From assembly GCF_026283965.1 (NCBI RefSeq), contig NZ_JAPDPD010000014.1, positions 1 through 64,000 of the forward strand: 64,000 nt of DNA, read 5' to 3'. The notes beneath the pieces were generated by a model, which saw nothing but the letters and a program-made list of their open reading frames with translations, had not been told where the DNA came from and made no database searches. Positions 52,523 to 61,624 of the stretch are shown piece after piece (position 1 is the stretch's first letter; each line of letters opens with the position of its first letter). This DNA comes from Dyella subtropica (GTDB taxonomy: Bacteria; Pseudomonadota; Gammaproteobacteria; Xanthomonadales; Rhodanobacteraceae). Made by a program: the position numbers and the translations under genes.

Positions 52523-54556
52523 ATGACGCTCCGCCGCAAGCTGCTTCTTGTCGCCCTGTGCACGCTGGCTTTGCCGGTGGGCGGCTGGTTGTACGTGCGA
52601 CAGATGGAAATGCTGTTGCGCGAAGGACAGGAACAGGCGTTGGTGGCATCGGCACGGGCGGTGGCGCGCAGCTTGGTAGTGACTCATGCGCCGCTGCCAC
52701 AGGGCGACGCCGGCTGGTATGTGCAGCGGACGGCCAACCCGATCACGGTAGACGGTTACGGTGACGACTGGGCGCCGTTGACGCCGTGGAGCCAGCCGCT
52801 GGAGGGGCACGGCAAACTGCTGCTGGCCGAGGACAAGGATTGGCTTTACGTCTACATCGATGTGCGCAGCACGCATCGCACGCGCGCGGACGCGGAGGAC
52901 GCCAACGCACTTGCGGCCGATCACCTGATCCTGGGGTTGGACAAGGGCGGGCAGCAGCGTCGCTATTTGCTGGCGAGTGCCGCGCCTGGGCCGGTCACGG
53001 CGCGACCACTGGACCCTGCTGTGGAGAAATTCCCCGATTTGCTGGTTGCGCAATGGCAAGAAGATGGTAGCGGCTATCGCGTGGAGCTGCGCCTGCCTCG
53101 AAGCCTGGGTTTGGAAGGGCTTGGTGTCGGCGTGCACGATGCATCCGCTGCCACCGGCACCGACCCGCAGTCGGTCGAGATGCGTCCGCTGCTGAGTTAT
53201 TCCGCAACGCTGTCGAAGGAGTTGTCCCAGCTCGCACCGGACAACGTGCAGGCGCGCGTGCTGGCGCCGCAGGGATGGCTGCTCGCGCGCAGCGGCCGGC
53301 TCGGTACGGCAACGGCCGCGGCTTCCGATCAGCCGGGCTGGTTCGCTTCGCTGATCTATCGTTCGCTGCTCGCCAATCGCCTCGAGAATGCAGAGCCCTG
53401 GACCGATGACGCGCCACGGCTGGACGTGACCGAAGTAAAGGCGGCACGCGACGGCAACCCGGCCACCTTGTGGCGACGTGGCGAGGCGCGCGGCAGCGTG
53501 GTGTTGGCCGCTGCTGTGCCGGTTGGCCAGGGCGGCAAGGTGCAAGGCGTGTTGCTGCTGGAGCAGGCAAGCCGCGCTGTACCCCTGCTGGCCAACCGTG
53601 CATTGCTGGGTTTGTTGATGACCAGCTTCGGCGTGTTGCTGGTGGCAGGCGCCATCTTGCTGGCCTTCGCGACCCGCTTGAGCTTCCGCCTGGCTCGTCT
53701 TCGCGACGCCGCCGAGCAGGCGCAGGTCAACGATGGCCGTCTGGACGGCCAGGTGATGATCGGCAAATTCCCGATGACTGACGCCGAGGACGAGATCGGC
53801 GACCTCGCACGCAGCTTCGAGAGCCTGCTGGAAGTGGTCGGCGGCTATACCGACTACCTGCGCACGCTCGCGTCCAAGCTGTCCCACGAATTGAATACGC
53901 CGCTGGCCATCGTGAAGTCCTCGCTGGACAACCTGGAGCACTCCCTATTGGATCGGGCGGCGCTGCCACCCGACGCGGCGCCCTACCTGGCGCGTGCGCG
54001 TGACGGTGTGGCGCGATTGGGAGCACTGGTGCGCGCGATGAGCGAAGCCAGCAGGATGGAGCGAGCCATCGCCGCCGCCGAGCCGGAAGACGTCGATCTG
54101 GTCGAAGTCGTGCGCGGTTGCGCCGACGCCTACCGCCCCCTGGCCGGCACACGGCGACTGGATTGCCTGCTGCCGAAGACGCCTCTGCATCTGCATTGCG
54201 CACCAGAACTGATCGCCCAGGCGCTGGACAAACTCTTCGACAACGCCCTTTCGTTTACACCGGAAACCGGCTGGTTGCGCCTGAGTCTGCGCGCCATCGA
54301 CCACGGCGCGGAGATCGAGCTGGCCAATCAAGGTTCGCCGTTGCCGGCCGCGATGCACGGGCGCCTGTTCGATTCGTTGGTGAGCCTGCGCGACAAAGCC
54401 ACACCAGGCGATGCCCCCCATCTTGGCCTCGGGCTCTACGTAGTGAGGCTGGTAGCCGAACGCCACCACGGCGTGGCCTCAGCGCGCAATCTCGACGATG
54501 CCAGCGGCGTCGCCTTCACGCTGCGTCTGCACGGTATGCCGCGTCAACGCCTGTAG
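52523..54556 (+). CDS. Sensor histidine kinase, 'dedicated sortase system' type
   Basis: A 677-residue membrane kinase. A first helix (about 5-25) and a second (about 365-390) enclose a large periplasmic domain. Its first part (ITVDGYGDDWAPL, LLLAEDKDWLYVYIDV, DHLILGLDKG) looks like a CBM9-type carbohydrate-binding fold. A HAMP-like linker precedes the H-box ASKLSHELNTPLA (H455), an N-box DKLFDNALSF, and the G-box LGLGLYVV. It would phosphorylate the regulator at 51203. No sortase or target gene is in the window. The stop codon is the TAG of a REP. Confidence 0.87.
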   Translation: MTLRRKLLLVALCTLALPVGGWLYVRQMEMLLREGQEQALVASARAVARSLVVTHAPLPQGDAGWYVQRTANPITVDGYGDDWAPLTPWSQPLEGHGKLLLAEDKDWLYVYIDVRSTHRTRADAEDANALAADHLILGLDKGGQQRRYLLASAAPGPVTARPLDPAVEKFPDLLVAQWQEDGSGYRVELRLPRSLGLEGLGVGVHDASAATGTDPQSVEMRPLLSYSATLSKELSQLAPDNVQARVLAPQGWLLARSGRLGTATAAASDQPGWFASLIYRSLLANRLENAEPWTDDAPRLDVTEVKAARDGNPATLWRRGEARGSVVLAAAVPVGQGGKVQGVLLLEQASRAVPLLANRALLGLLMTSFGVLLVAGAILLAFATRLSFRLARLRDAAEQAQVNDGRLDGQVMIGKFPMTDAEDEIGDLARSFESLLEVVGGYTDYLRTLASKLSHELNTPLAIVKSSLDNLEHSLLDRAALPPDAAPYLARARDGVARLGALVRAMSEASRMERAIAAAEPEDVDLVEVVRGCADAYRPLAGTRRLDCLLPKTPLHLHCAPELIAQALDKLFDNALSFTPETGWLRLSLRAIDHGAEIELANQGSPLPAAMHGRLFDSLVSLRDKATPGDAPHLGLGLYVVRLVAERHHGVASARNLDDASGVAFTLRLHGMPRQRL

Positions 54557-54579
54557 GAGCGCACAGGGTGCGCTCCTAC
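54553..54579. repeat. Single compact REP palindrome
   Basis: GTAGGAGCGCAC faces GTGCGCTCCTAC with a 3-base centre. The GTAG supplies the stop codon of the histidine kinase gene (54554-54556). Being so compact, it can also form a transcript-ending hairpin. Confidence 0.9.
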
Positions 54580-54586
54580 AAAAACG

Positions 54587-55747
54587 TCAAGGCGAAGCCA
54601 GCGCCACCCTCCGCACGATCCAGCCCCCCGCCTCATGCAGCACTTCAATCTGCCGCGTACTCGGCGCACCGCAGTCGCCGGCCTTCTCCCGGCAGGCGGC
54701 AAGGGAAACCCGCAGATGCTGGTCATCGCTCAATTCGAAATCTGTCAGCCGCTCGGTCGCCTGGCTGGCGGCATTTTCCAATGCCGTGCCGATGAAGACA
54801 CCGCTGCGAAACACATATAGCTGCAGGTTGTCTGGGTGGCAGGCGCTGTCGTAGCCAGAAGCGGCTTCAGCTACGTAAGTATCGCCTTTGCGTTGCGCGC
54901 GACCGGTGAGCAGGCGCTGGCCACCGGTCAGCAGGAAGCGGTCCTCGTCATTGCGCGGACCGGGTGCGGCTGCGCAATGCGTGGTGTCGGGGCGGACAGT
55001 GGTGTTGTCTTCGTCATCCGCGGCTTCCAGCGGTTGCAGCGGGCGCGGAATGTACGGCTGCTGCACGAGTGCAGCCGGCGGCGGCTGCAGTGGCCGATGC
55101 AGCCACAGCGTCAGGCCCACCACGCCGATCAGCAGGCTGGTTACGGCCCAGCCGCGTCCGCGCGTGCCGGGATGGCGAAGCAGCCATAGCAGCGTGCCCA
55201 GGCCCAGCAACAGGGCGATCGATGCCAGTGCAGGCCATAGCAGGGCCAATACGGAAACGCAGACAGCAGCGATGGCCCAGCGCGAGACCGCGGTGCTGGG
55301 CTGGTTGGGCATCGGTGGCGGAGTCGCGGTGGCATGCGTCGCTGGCAGGGGTGGGGGGAGCGAGGCTTTGTGCGCGGTCGATGCCGGCGCCCACGGAAAC
55401 CATTGCTGCCCGCCGTCGTGACACCACTGGTCGCCCGCTTCGGCGTAGCGGGAAAGCACCGACTGAGGCAGCGGGCCACGCAGCTGTCCTTGGCGTAACA
55501 GCCAGACAAGAGGCGCGTCGTCGGGTGCCACGTGGGCCTCGACGCCCATCTCTTCCAGTTGCGCAGCCTGCGCCTGCGCTGCGGCCTGTTCCAGTCCGCG
55601 ACGGATTAGCAATGGCGCGCGTTCGAATACGCGTTGGCGGAAGTCGGCGCCCTCCATGCCGAAGGCACCGGCCATGCGCTCATGCACAGCAGCGGGATCC
55701 TGGCCGTCCAGCAGGCGGCCAGTGAGCACAAGGCAATAAAGATCCAT
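54587..55747 (-). CDS. Membrane protein with GYF-like domain
   Basis: A 386-residue protein. Residues 1-75 are soluble (LYCLVLTGRLLDGQDPAAVH), 77-120 resemble a GYF_2-like domain (PLVWLLRQGQLRGPLPQSV, QWFPW), a Pro-rich linker follows, then three membrane segments (about 155-215). The C-terminal part has paired Cys (THCAAA, SACHPD, AACREKAGDCGAP). Its function is unknown. It converges with the kinase gene, eight bases past the REP. Confidence 0.7.
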   Translation of the reverse strand: MDLYCLVLTGRLLDGQDPAAVHERMAGAFGMEGADFRQRVFERAPLLIRRGLEQAAAQAQAAQLEEMGVEAHVAPDDAPLVWLLRQGQLRGPLPQSVLSRYAEAGDQWCHDGGQQWFPWAPASTAHKASLPPPLPATHATATPPPMPNQPSTAVSRWAIAAVCVSVLALLWPALASIALLLGLGTLLWLLRHPGTRGRGWAVTSLLIGVVGLTLWLHRPLQPPPAALVQQPYIPRPLQPLEAADDEDNTTVRPDTTHCAAAPGPRNDEDRFLLTGGQRLLTGRAQRKGDTYVAEAASGYDSACHPDNLQLYVFRSGVFIGTALENAASQATERLTDFELSDDQHLRVSLAACREKAGDCGAPSTRQIEVLHEAGGWIVRRVALASP

Positions 55748-55848
55748 GTCCAATCCCCCGAGGCGCCGAGTCCTGCGCCGATGTCCCAAGGGTAGGTGTG
55801 TGCCCGAGGGTGCACAAGCGGGATTTCGGTTCGTTGCACGGCTATGCC

Positions 55849-55854
55849 TACAAT
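55849..55854 (+). promoter_or_regulatory. Possible -10 box of trpE
   Basis: TACAAT lies about 46 bases before the GTG at 55900. The -35 box at the expected spacing (TTCGGT) is weak. If this is the promoter, the upstream open frame to 55798 cannot be coding, which supports the 55900 start. I see no Trp-codon leader peptide or attenuator between here and trpE. Confidence 0.4.
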
Positions 55855-55899
55855 GGCCGCCCCAAGTTCCTCCCGTTTGGCCTTCCGGATCCCCGCAAC

Positions 55900-57375
55900 G
55901 TGATCTCCCGAGACGAATTCGACGCGCTGGTTGCCCAGGGCCACACGCGCATCCCGCTGGTGCGCGAGGTGTTCTCCGACCTCGATACGCCGCTGTCGGT
56001 GTACCTGAAACTGGCTGATGGCCCGTACACCTTTCTCTTCGAGTCGGTCGAGGGTGGCGCCACCTGGGGGCGCTATTCGATCATTGGTTTGCCGGCGAAG
56101 CGCGTGTACCGCCTGCGCGGGCACGAGCTGGAAGTGGAGGATTCAGGCGAAATCACCGAGCGTCGCCATCTCGACGATCCGCTGGGCGAAATCGAGAAGC
56201 TGCGTCTGCAGTACGACGTGCCGCGCCTGCCGCAACTACCCGCCTTCAGCGGCGGCCTGGTTGGCTATTTCGGTTTCGAAACCATCGGCTACATCGAGCC
56301 GCGCCTGGCGCAGTGGGATCGCGCCGATGAGCTGGGCACGCCCGATGTGCTGCTGATGCTCGCTGAAGAAGTGGCCGTGTTCGACAACCTCAAGGGTCGG
56401 TTGTACCTGATCGTGCACGCCGACCCGTCGCAGCCGCATGCCTATGCGGAGGCGCAGCGCCGATTGGATGCGCTGGTGTACCGCCTGCGCCAGGGTGGCG
56501 CTTCGTACCCGCAGCTGACTCAGTCCATCGCGCTGGATGAGGGCGATTTCAAATCCTCCTTCACCAAGGAAGAGTTCGAGGCGATGGTGGAGCGTGCGAA
56601 GGAATACATCCGCGCCGGCGACATCTTCCAGGTGGTGCCCTCGCAGCGTCTGAGCATCGGTTTCCATGCACGCCCAGTGGACGTGTATCGCGCATTGCGT
56701 GCACTCAATCCCTCGCCGTACATGTATTTCGTCGATCTCGGCGGGACGCAGATCGTTGGTTCCTCGCCGGAGATTCTGGCGCGTCTGAAGGACGGCAAGG
56801 TGGTGGTGCGGCCGCTGGCTGGTACCCGCAAGCGCGGCGCCACCGAGGAAGAAGATCTGGCGCTGGAAGCTGAGCTGCTGGCCGATCCGAAAGAGCGCGC
56901 CGAGCATGTGATGCTGATCGACCTTGGCCGCAACGACATCGGCCGCATCAGCGAGACCGGCAGCGTGGAAGTGAGCGAATCGTTCGCCATCGAACGCTAC
57001 TCGCACGTAATGCACATCGTCTCGCAGGTGCAAGGCAGGGCCCGTCCGGGGTTGGGTTACATGGACGTGCTCAAGGCGACGTTCCCCGCTGGCACGCTCA
57101 GCGGCGCGCCGAAGATCCGCGCGCTGGAAATCATCCAGGAGCTGGAGCCGTACAAGCGCAACATCTACGCCGGGGCGATCGGCTGGATCGGCTGGTGGGG
57201 TGATGCGGATACCGCCATCGCCATTCGCACCGCCGTGATCCAGGACGGCCGCCTGCACGTGCAGGCCGGCGCCGGCATCGTCTATGACTCCGATCCCGCC
57301 GCCGAGTGGGAGGAGACCATGAACAAGGGGCGCGCGCTGTTTCGCGCGGTGGCGCAGGCGGCGAAAGGGCTTTAG
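55900..57375 (+). CDS. trpE: Anthranilate synthase component I
   Basis: A 491-residue chorismate-using subunit. The N-terminal feedback region has TPLSVYLKLADGPYTFLFESVEG with the Ser of the Trp-binding LLES-like element. The catalytic domain has IFQVVPSQR, PSPYMYFVDLG, GSSPEILARLKDG, RPLAGTRKRG, and HVMLIDLGRNDIGRI, and ends LSGAPKIRALEII. The open frame begins at 55798, but homologues usually start at MIxxxEF, which fits GTG 55900. It works with TrpG, whose gene lies 0.9 kb downstream after a UbiC-like gene. Confidence 0.95.
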   Translation: MISRDEFDALVAQGHTRIPLVREVFSDLDTPLSVYLKLADGPYTFLFESVEGGATWGRYSIIGLPAKRVYRLRGHELEVEDSGEITERRHLDDPLGEIEKLRLQYDVPRLPQLPAFSGGLVGYFGFETIGYIEPRLAQWDRADELGTPDVLLMLAEEVAVFDNLKGRLYLIVHADPSQPHAYAEAQRRLDALVYRLRQGGASYPQLTQSIALDEGDFKSSFTKEEFEAMVERAKEYIRAGDIFQVVPSQRLSIGFHARPVDVYRALRALNPSPYMYFVDLGGTQIVGSSPEILARLKDGKVVVRPLAGTRKRGATEEEDLALEAELLADPKERAEHVMLIDLGRNDIGRISETGSVEVSESFAIERYSHVMHIVSQVQGRARPGLGYMDVLKATFPAGTLSGAPKIRALEIIQELEPYKRNIYAGAIGWIGWWGDADTAIAIRTAVIQDGRLHVQAGAGIVYDSDPAAEWEETMNKGRALFRAVAQAAKGL

Positions 57376-57408
57376 GCTGATGCTCGGTCACTCATCAAGG
57401 ATGACGCT

Positions 57409-58107
57409 GTGAGCCTTTCCATCATGCGATACGGCATCGTTGCGCTGCCGCTGTTGTATTCGCTCACGGCATCCGCGCGTGAGCCGTCCACGTTGCCGTG
57501 GGCGGACGATCCGTATAGCCGCATGAAAGCGATGGCGATGCTGCAGTCGCTCAACGCCGATCTATTGAGTCACCCAAGCGCGACGCTGACGCTGGAACGC
57601 TGGTGCGGCGCGCATCATCTGGCCCATGACGCCAAGGTGGTGGCGCGACGTGTGCGTGGTGCGAACAAACCCTTGCCGGAAGGCGCGCGCGAACTGCTTG
57701 GTATTGGCGCGGATGAGGTGGTGCGCTACCGCCAGGTGCAGCTGGTCTGCGGCAACTTGGTGCTGTCCGAGGCGGATAACTGGTATGTGCCATCGCGGTT
57801 GAGCGACGAAATGAACCGCGAGCTGGACGGCACGGACGTGCCGTTCGGCAAGGTGGTGCAGTCGCTGCATTTCCGTCGACAGACACTTTCGGCAGAGTTG
57901 TTGTGGTCGCCGCTGCCGCCGGGTTGGGATGTGGAAGGGGCGTCGCTGCCACCCTCCACACAAGAACCGTTGCGGATTCCTACGCATGTGTTGCAACACC
58001 GGGCGATCCTGGTGGCGCAGGACAGTCGGCCTTTCAGCCTGGTGGTGGAGAGCTATACGTCGAACGTACTTGCGATGCCGTCGACGGTGTTGCGGCCCAC
58101 TCCCTAG
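57409..58107 (+). CDS. Exported UbiC/UTRA-fold-like protein
   Basis: A 232-residue protein with a signal peptide (ending ASA-RE). The middle section EVVRYRQVQLVCGNLVLSEA, then NWYVPSRLSDEMNREL and DVPFGKVVQSLHFRR, has the order of a chorismate-lyase/UTRA fold. UbiC makes 4-hydroxybenzoate from chorismate, but here the protein should leave the cytoplasm, where chorismate is not available. It lies between trpE and trpG, two chorismate enzymes. Function not assigned. Confidence 0.65.
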   Translation: MSLSIMRYGIVALPLLYSLTASAREPSTLPWADDPYSRMKAMAMLQSLNADLLSHPSATLTLERWCGAHHLAHDAKVVARRVRGANKPLPEGARELLGIGADEVVRYRQVQLVCGNLVLSEADNWYVPSRLSDEMNRELDGTDVPFGKVVQSLHFRRQTLSAELLWSPLPPGWDVEGASLPPSTQEPLRIPTHVLQHRAILVAQDSRPFSLVVESYTSNVLAMPSTVLRPTP

Positions 58108-58286
58108 CGTCGTCCCTTGCCCTGTCAGGGGGGCGAGGCTTGCGCCAACCTGGCGCCAATGGCACACGTTCCAGTCATTTCGAGGTGCGGGCGTGGCGAC
58201 GCGCACAGGTCATCTGTGGCATCAAATGGCCGGCTATACTGTAGATTCCCTTGCGGCCCTGGGTGTCGCATGTCTGCAGGCTCGCC

Positions 58287-58883
58287 ATGCTCTTGATGAT
58301 CGACAACTACGACAGCTTCACCTTCAACCTCGTGCAATATCTGGGCGAGCTGGGACAGGAGGTGAAGGTGGTGCGAAACGATGCGCTCGACGTGACCGGC
58401 ATCCGCGCGCTGCGGCCGTCGCACATCATGATTTCGCCGGGGCCGGGCACACCGGATGATGCCGGCGTATCGCTCGATGTGCTGCGCGAACTGTCGGGCG
58501 AGATTCCAGTGTTCGGTGTATGCCTGGGGCATCAGGCGATCGGTCAGGCTTTCGGCGGCAAGGTGATCCGGGCCAAGCAGATCATGCATGGCAAGACGTC
58601 GCCGGTACGCCATCGCGGCCAGGGCGTGTTCGCCGGCCTGCCGAATCCGTTCGAGGCTACGCGCTATCACTCGCTGGTGGTGGAGCAGTCTTCGTTGCCC
58701 GACTGTCTCGAAGTGACCGCGTGGACGGAGAACCCCGACGGTTCCATCGACGAAATCATGGGCCTGCGCCACAAGACGCTGGCGGTGGAGGGGGTGCAGT
58801 TTCATCCCGAATCGATCCTGACCCAGCACGGCCACGATCTGTTGCGTAACTTCATTGGCTTGCCGCTGAAGCTGGCCGCATGA
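58287..58883 (+). CDS. trpG: Anthranilate synthase component II (glutamine amidotransferase)
   Basis: A 198-residue class I amidotransferase: [20 protein letters not shown] at the N-terminus, oxyanion/Cys elbow [16 protein letters not shown] (C79), KTSPVRH, and the His-Glu pair in [12 protein letters not shown]. It provides ammonia to TrpE and may also serve PabB. Its stop overlaps trpD by 4 bases (ATGA), giving a trpGDC unit. A -10-like TATACT (58235-58240) lies upstream. Confidence 0.95.
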   Translation: MLLMIDNYDSFTFNLVQYLGELGQEVKVVRNDALDVTGIRALRPSHIMISPGPGTPDDAGVSLDVLRELSGEIPVFGVCLGHQAIGQAFGGKVIRAKQIMHGKTSPVRHRGQGVFAGLPNPFEATRYHSLVVEQSSLPDCLEVTAWTENPDGSIDEIMGLRHKTLAVEGVQFHPESILTQHGHDLLRNFIGLPLKLAA

Positions 58884-59935
58884 GCGGGCAGGGACGCAGC
58901 ATCACCATCACGCCGCAGGAAGCGCTGCAACGCACGATCGAGCACCGCGAGATTTTCCACGACGAGATGATCGAGCTGATGCGGCAGATCATGCGCGGCG
59001 AGGTGAGTCCGCTGATGACCGCGGCGATCATCACGGGCCTGCGCGTGAAAAAAGAAACCGTAGGCGAGATCACCGGTGCCGCACGTGTGATGCGCGAACT
59101 GGCGGCCAAGGTGGAGGCGCCGCCGCACGATCATTTCGTCGACATCGTCGGCACGGGCGGCGATGGCGCGTCCAGTTTCAATATTTCCACTGCGTCGATG
59201 TTCGTGGCCGCCGCCGCGGGGGCGCGTATCGCCAAGCATGGCGGGCGCAGCGTGTCGTCCAAGTCAGGCAGCGCCGATGTGCTGGAGGCGTTGGGCGCAT
59301 CGATCGACCTGTCGGCGGCCAAGGTGGCGCAATGCATGGCCGAGACCGATATCGGCTTCATGTTCGCGCCTAACCATCATCCGGCGATGAAAGTCGTGGC
59401 GCCGGTGCGCAAGGAAATGGGGGTGCGCACCCTGTTCAACATCCTGGGGCCGCTGACCAACCCGGCTGGGGCGCCGAACATCCTGATGGGCGTGTTCCAC
59501 CCCGACCTGGTGGGCATCCAGGTGCGCGTGCTGCAGCAGTTGGGCGCGCGTCACGCGCTGGTGGTGTGGGGGCGCGACGGGATGGACGAAATCTCGCTGG
59601 GCGCGGCAACCCTGGTCGGCGAGCTGCGCAACGGCGAAGTGCGTGAATATGAGGTGGAGCCGGAGGACTTCGGCCTGGCCATGGCCTCCAGCCGCAACCT
59701 GCGCGTGGAGAACGCCGCGGAGTCCCGGGCCATGCTGCTGGACGCGCTGGAAGGGCGTGGTGGCGTGCCGCACGACATTGTCTGCCTCAATGCCGGTGCG
59801 GCGCTGTATGCGGCTGATGTCGTGAATTCGATCGGCGACGGCATCGAGCTGGCACGCGCGACCATTGCCAGAGGGGCCGCTCGTGCAAAAATGGACGCTT
59901 TCGTGGCGACCACCCGGCGTCTTGCCCAGGCATAG
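58880..59935 (+). CDS. trpD: Anthranilate phosphoribosyltransferase
   Basis: A 351-residue enzyme that joins anthranilate and PRPP. The PRPP loop is [21 protein letters not shown], the metal and anthranilate contacts are in [29 protein letters not shown] and [15 protein letters not shown], and DGMDEIS near the C-terminus. Its length is typical. It is translationally coupled to trpG and followed by trpC after about 107 bases that include a REP. Confidence 0.96.
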   Translation: MSGQGRSITITPQEALQRTIEHREIFHDEMIELMRQIMRGEVSPLMTAAIITGLRVKKETVGEITGAARVMRELAAKVEAPPHDHFVDIVGTGGDGASSFNISTASMFVAAAAGARIAKHGGRSVSSKSGSADVLEALGASIDLSAAKVAQCMAETDIGFMFAPNHHPAMKVVAPVRKEMGVRTLFNILGPLTNPAGAPNILMGVFHPDLVGIQVRVLQQLGARHALVVWGRDGMDEISLGAATLVGELRNGEVREYEVEPEDFGLAMASSRNLRVENAAESRAMLLDALEGRGGVPHDIVCLNAGAALYAADVVNSIGDGIELARATIARGAARAKMDAFVATTRRLAQA

Positions 59936-59945
59936 GCCAAAGGCT

Positions 59946-59972
59946 GTAGGGGCGCACATCTTGTGCGTGTAG
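59946..59972. repeat. REP sequence, GTAG type (degenerate)
   Basis: GTAGGGGCGCACATCTTGTGCGTGTAG, a single REP with a short palindrome GCGCAC/GTGCGT. It lies between trpD and trpC. Confidence 0.65.
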
Positions 59973-60042
59973 CGCCAACGGCGTGGTGACGTTGTACCCT
60001 TACTCGCGCACTGCCCTGCGCTCCTGACGAACACAGCCGACC

Positions 60043-60837
60043 ATGACCGACATCCTGCAACGCATCCTGACGCGAAAGACGGAAGAAATCGCCGAACGCA
60101 GCGCCAGGTTGCCGCTGGCCGAACTCTCCGCGCGTGCAGCCGACACACCGGAGACGCGAGGCTTTGCCGCCGCCATCGAAGCGAAGATCGAGGCCGGCCT
60201 GCCGGCGGTGATCGCCGAGGTGAAGAAGGCCAGCCCGAGCAAGGGTGTGATCCGTCCCGATTTCGATCCGGCCGCGATCGCGCGCAGCTACGAGAAGGGC
60301 GGGGCGGCCTGCCTCTCCGTGCTGACGGACAAGGATTTTTTCCACGGCAGCGAGGACTTTCTTCGGCTGGCACGTGATGCCTGTTCGCTGCCAGTGTTGC
60401 GCAAGGATTTCGTGATCGATCCGTACCAGGTATACGAAGCGCGCGTGATCGGTGCGGACTGCATCCTGCTCATCGTCGCTGCGCTGGGTGATGCGGCCCT
60501 GCTCGAGCTTTCGTTGCTGGCAGCGGACCTGGATCTGGACGTGTTGTGCGAAGTGCATGACGCCGAGGAGCTGGAGCGCGCACTGGCCCTGCCGGTGCCG
60601 CTGATCGGCGTGAACAATCGCAACTTGCGCACGTTCCAGACCTCGCTGGAGACCTCGCTGGATCTGCAGCAGCTGATGGAATATGACCGCATCCTGGTCA
60701 GCGAGTCGGGTATCCACACGCCTGGCGATGTGGAGCTGTTGCGCGATGCCGGCATCAATGCGTTTCTGGTTGGTGAGGCCTTCATGCGCGCCGACGATCC
60801 GGGCGCCGAGTTGAAGCGGCTGTTCACCGCGCTCTGA
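60043..60837 (+). CDS. trpC: Indole-3-glycerol phosphate synthase
   Basis: A 264-residue single-domain IGPS. Catalytic residues are visible in [80 protein letters not shown] and [12 protein letters not shown]. TrpF is not fused. It closes indole ring formation from CDRP. The last gene of the trpGDC run; a HAD phosphatase gene starts 5 bases after its stop. Confidence 0.96.
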   Translation: MTDILQRILTRKTEEIAERSARLPLAELSARAADTPETRGFAAAIEAKIEAGLPAVIAEVKKASPSKGVIRPDFDPAAIARSYEKGGAACLSVLTDKDFFHGSEDFLRLARDACSLPVLRKDFVIDPYQVYEARVIGADCILLIVAALGDAALLELSLLAADLDLDVLCEVHDAEELERALALPVPLIGVNNRNLRTFQTSLETSLDLQQLMEYDRILVSESGIHTPGDVELLRDAGINAFLVGEAFMRADDPGAELKRLFTAL

Positions 60838-60842
60838 CCCAT

Positions 60843-61547
60843 ATGTTTGCAGGGGAAGATGTGAAGGTCATGCCAGGGACGGTGGACGCGAGAGCTTATG
60901 TGCCGCGCACCGTATTGTTCGATTTCGATGGTGTGCTGTTTCGCGGGGACTCGTTTGGCGTGTTCATGCGCGAGCGCTTCGGCCAGTCGCTGTTCCGTCG
61001 CCTGATGCTGGTGCCAGCCTTGCCGTGGATGCTGGTGACCTGGCCGATTTCATGGCGGCTCCCGATACGAACCGCCGTGCATATCGGGCTGCTCGGGCTG
61101 AGCGAGCGGCGTTATACGGAGGCAGCTGCGGCCTTTGCGGCCTCGCTGGTGCGCCGCCCGGGCCAGTTTTCCCGCGATGGCCTGCATGCACTGCGCCGCC
61201 ATCAGGCGGCTGGTGATCGAGTGATTGTGGTGACCGGCTGCGAGCAGACGGTGGTCAGGGGCATTCTCGACCAGCTGGGGCTCGATGAGCTGGAAGTACT
61301 CGCTTCGGAACTGAAGCCTGGGCTTTTGGGGATGCGCGTCAAGTTCCACAACGTGGGGCGACGCAAGCTGGTCAAGCTGAAGGCGGCCGGCGTGGTGGAG
61401 TGGCAGCTGGCGTACAGCGATTCGCTGCAGGACATTCCCATGTTGAAGCCGGCGACTGAGGCCGTGCTGGTCAATGGCACGCCCAAGGTGTGCAAGCGGC
61501 TGGAAAAGGTCTTGGGTCGCACGATCACCCGCGTCGACTGGTTCTGA
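60843..61547 (+). CDS. HAD-superfamily phosphatase, subfamily IB
   Basis: A 234-residue HAD phosphatase: nucleophile motif VLFDFDGVLFRGDS (D27, D29), a cap region with a hydrophobic run (MLVPALPWMLVTWPISWRL), motif II Thr in VIVVTGCEQTVV, and motif III in LAYSDSLQDIPML. The pattern is that of SerB-like subfamily IB enzymes acting on phospho-serine, phospho-glycerol or similar substrates. It is probably expressed with trpC. GTG 60861 or ATG 60870 are other possible starts. Confidence 0.85.
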   Translation: MFAGEDVKVMPGTVDARAYVPRTVLFDFDGVLFRGDSFGVFMRERFGQSLFRRLMLVPALPWMLVTWPISWRLPIRTAVHIGLLGLSERRYTEAAAAFAASLVRRPGQFSRDGLHALRRHQAAGDRVIVVTGCEQTVVRGILDQLGLDELEVLASELKPGLLGMRVKFHNVGRRKLVKLKAAGVVEWQLAYSDSLQDIPMLKPATEAVLVNGTPKVCKRLEKVLGRTITRVDWF

Positions 61548-61584
61548 TCCAGCCGGCATGGTCACTTGTTTTGTGGTCGTCAGA

Positions 61585-61612
61585 GTGATTATGTTAGTGC
61601 TTACATAATTAC
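61585..61612. promoter_or_regulatory. Probable MarR-type operator
   Basis: Arms 61585-61594 (GTGATTATGT) and 61603-61612 pair with one mismatch over 10 bases, with an 8-base spacer; the inner seven, ATTATGT/ACATAAT, are perfect. It is A+T-rich and sits 12 bases before the ATG of a MarR-domain gene, where an autorepressor site is expected. Confidence 0.75.
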
Positions 61613-61624
61613 TGAGTTCCGTCC

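Noticed and set aside
55798-55899. 34-residue N-terminal extension of TrpE
   Set aside because: Homologues start at the equivalent of residue 35, and a -10-like TACAAT lies within the extension.
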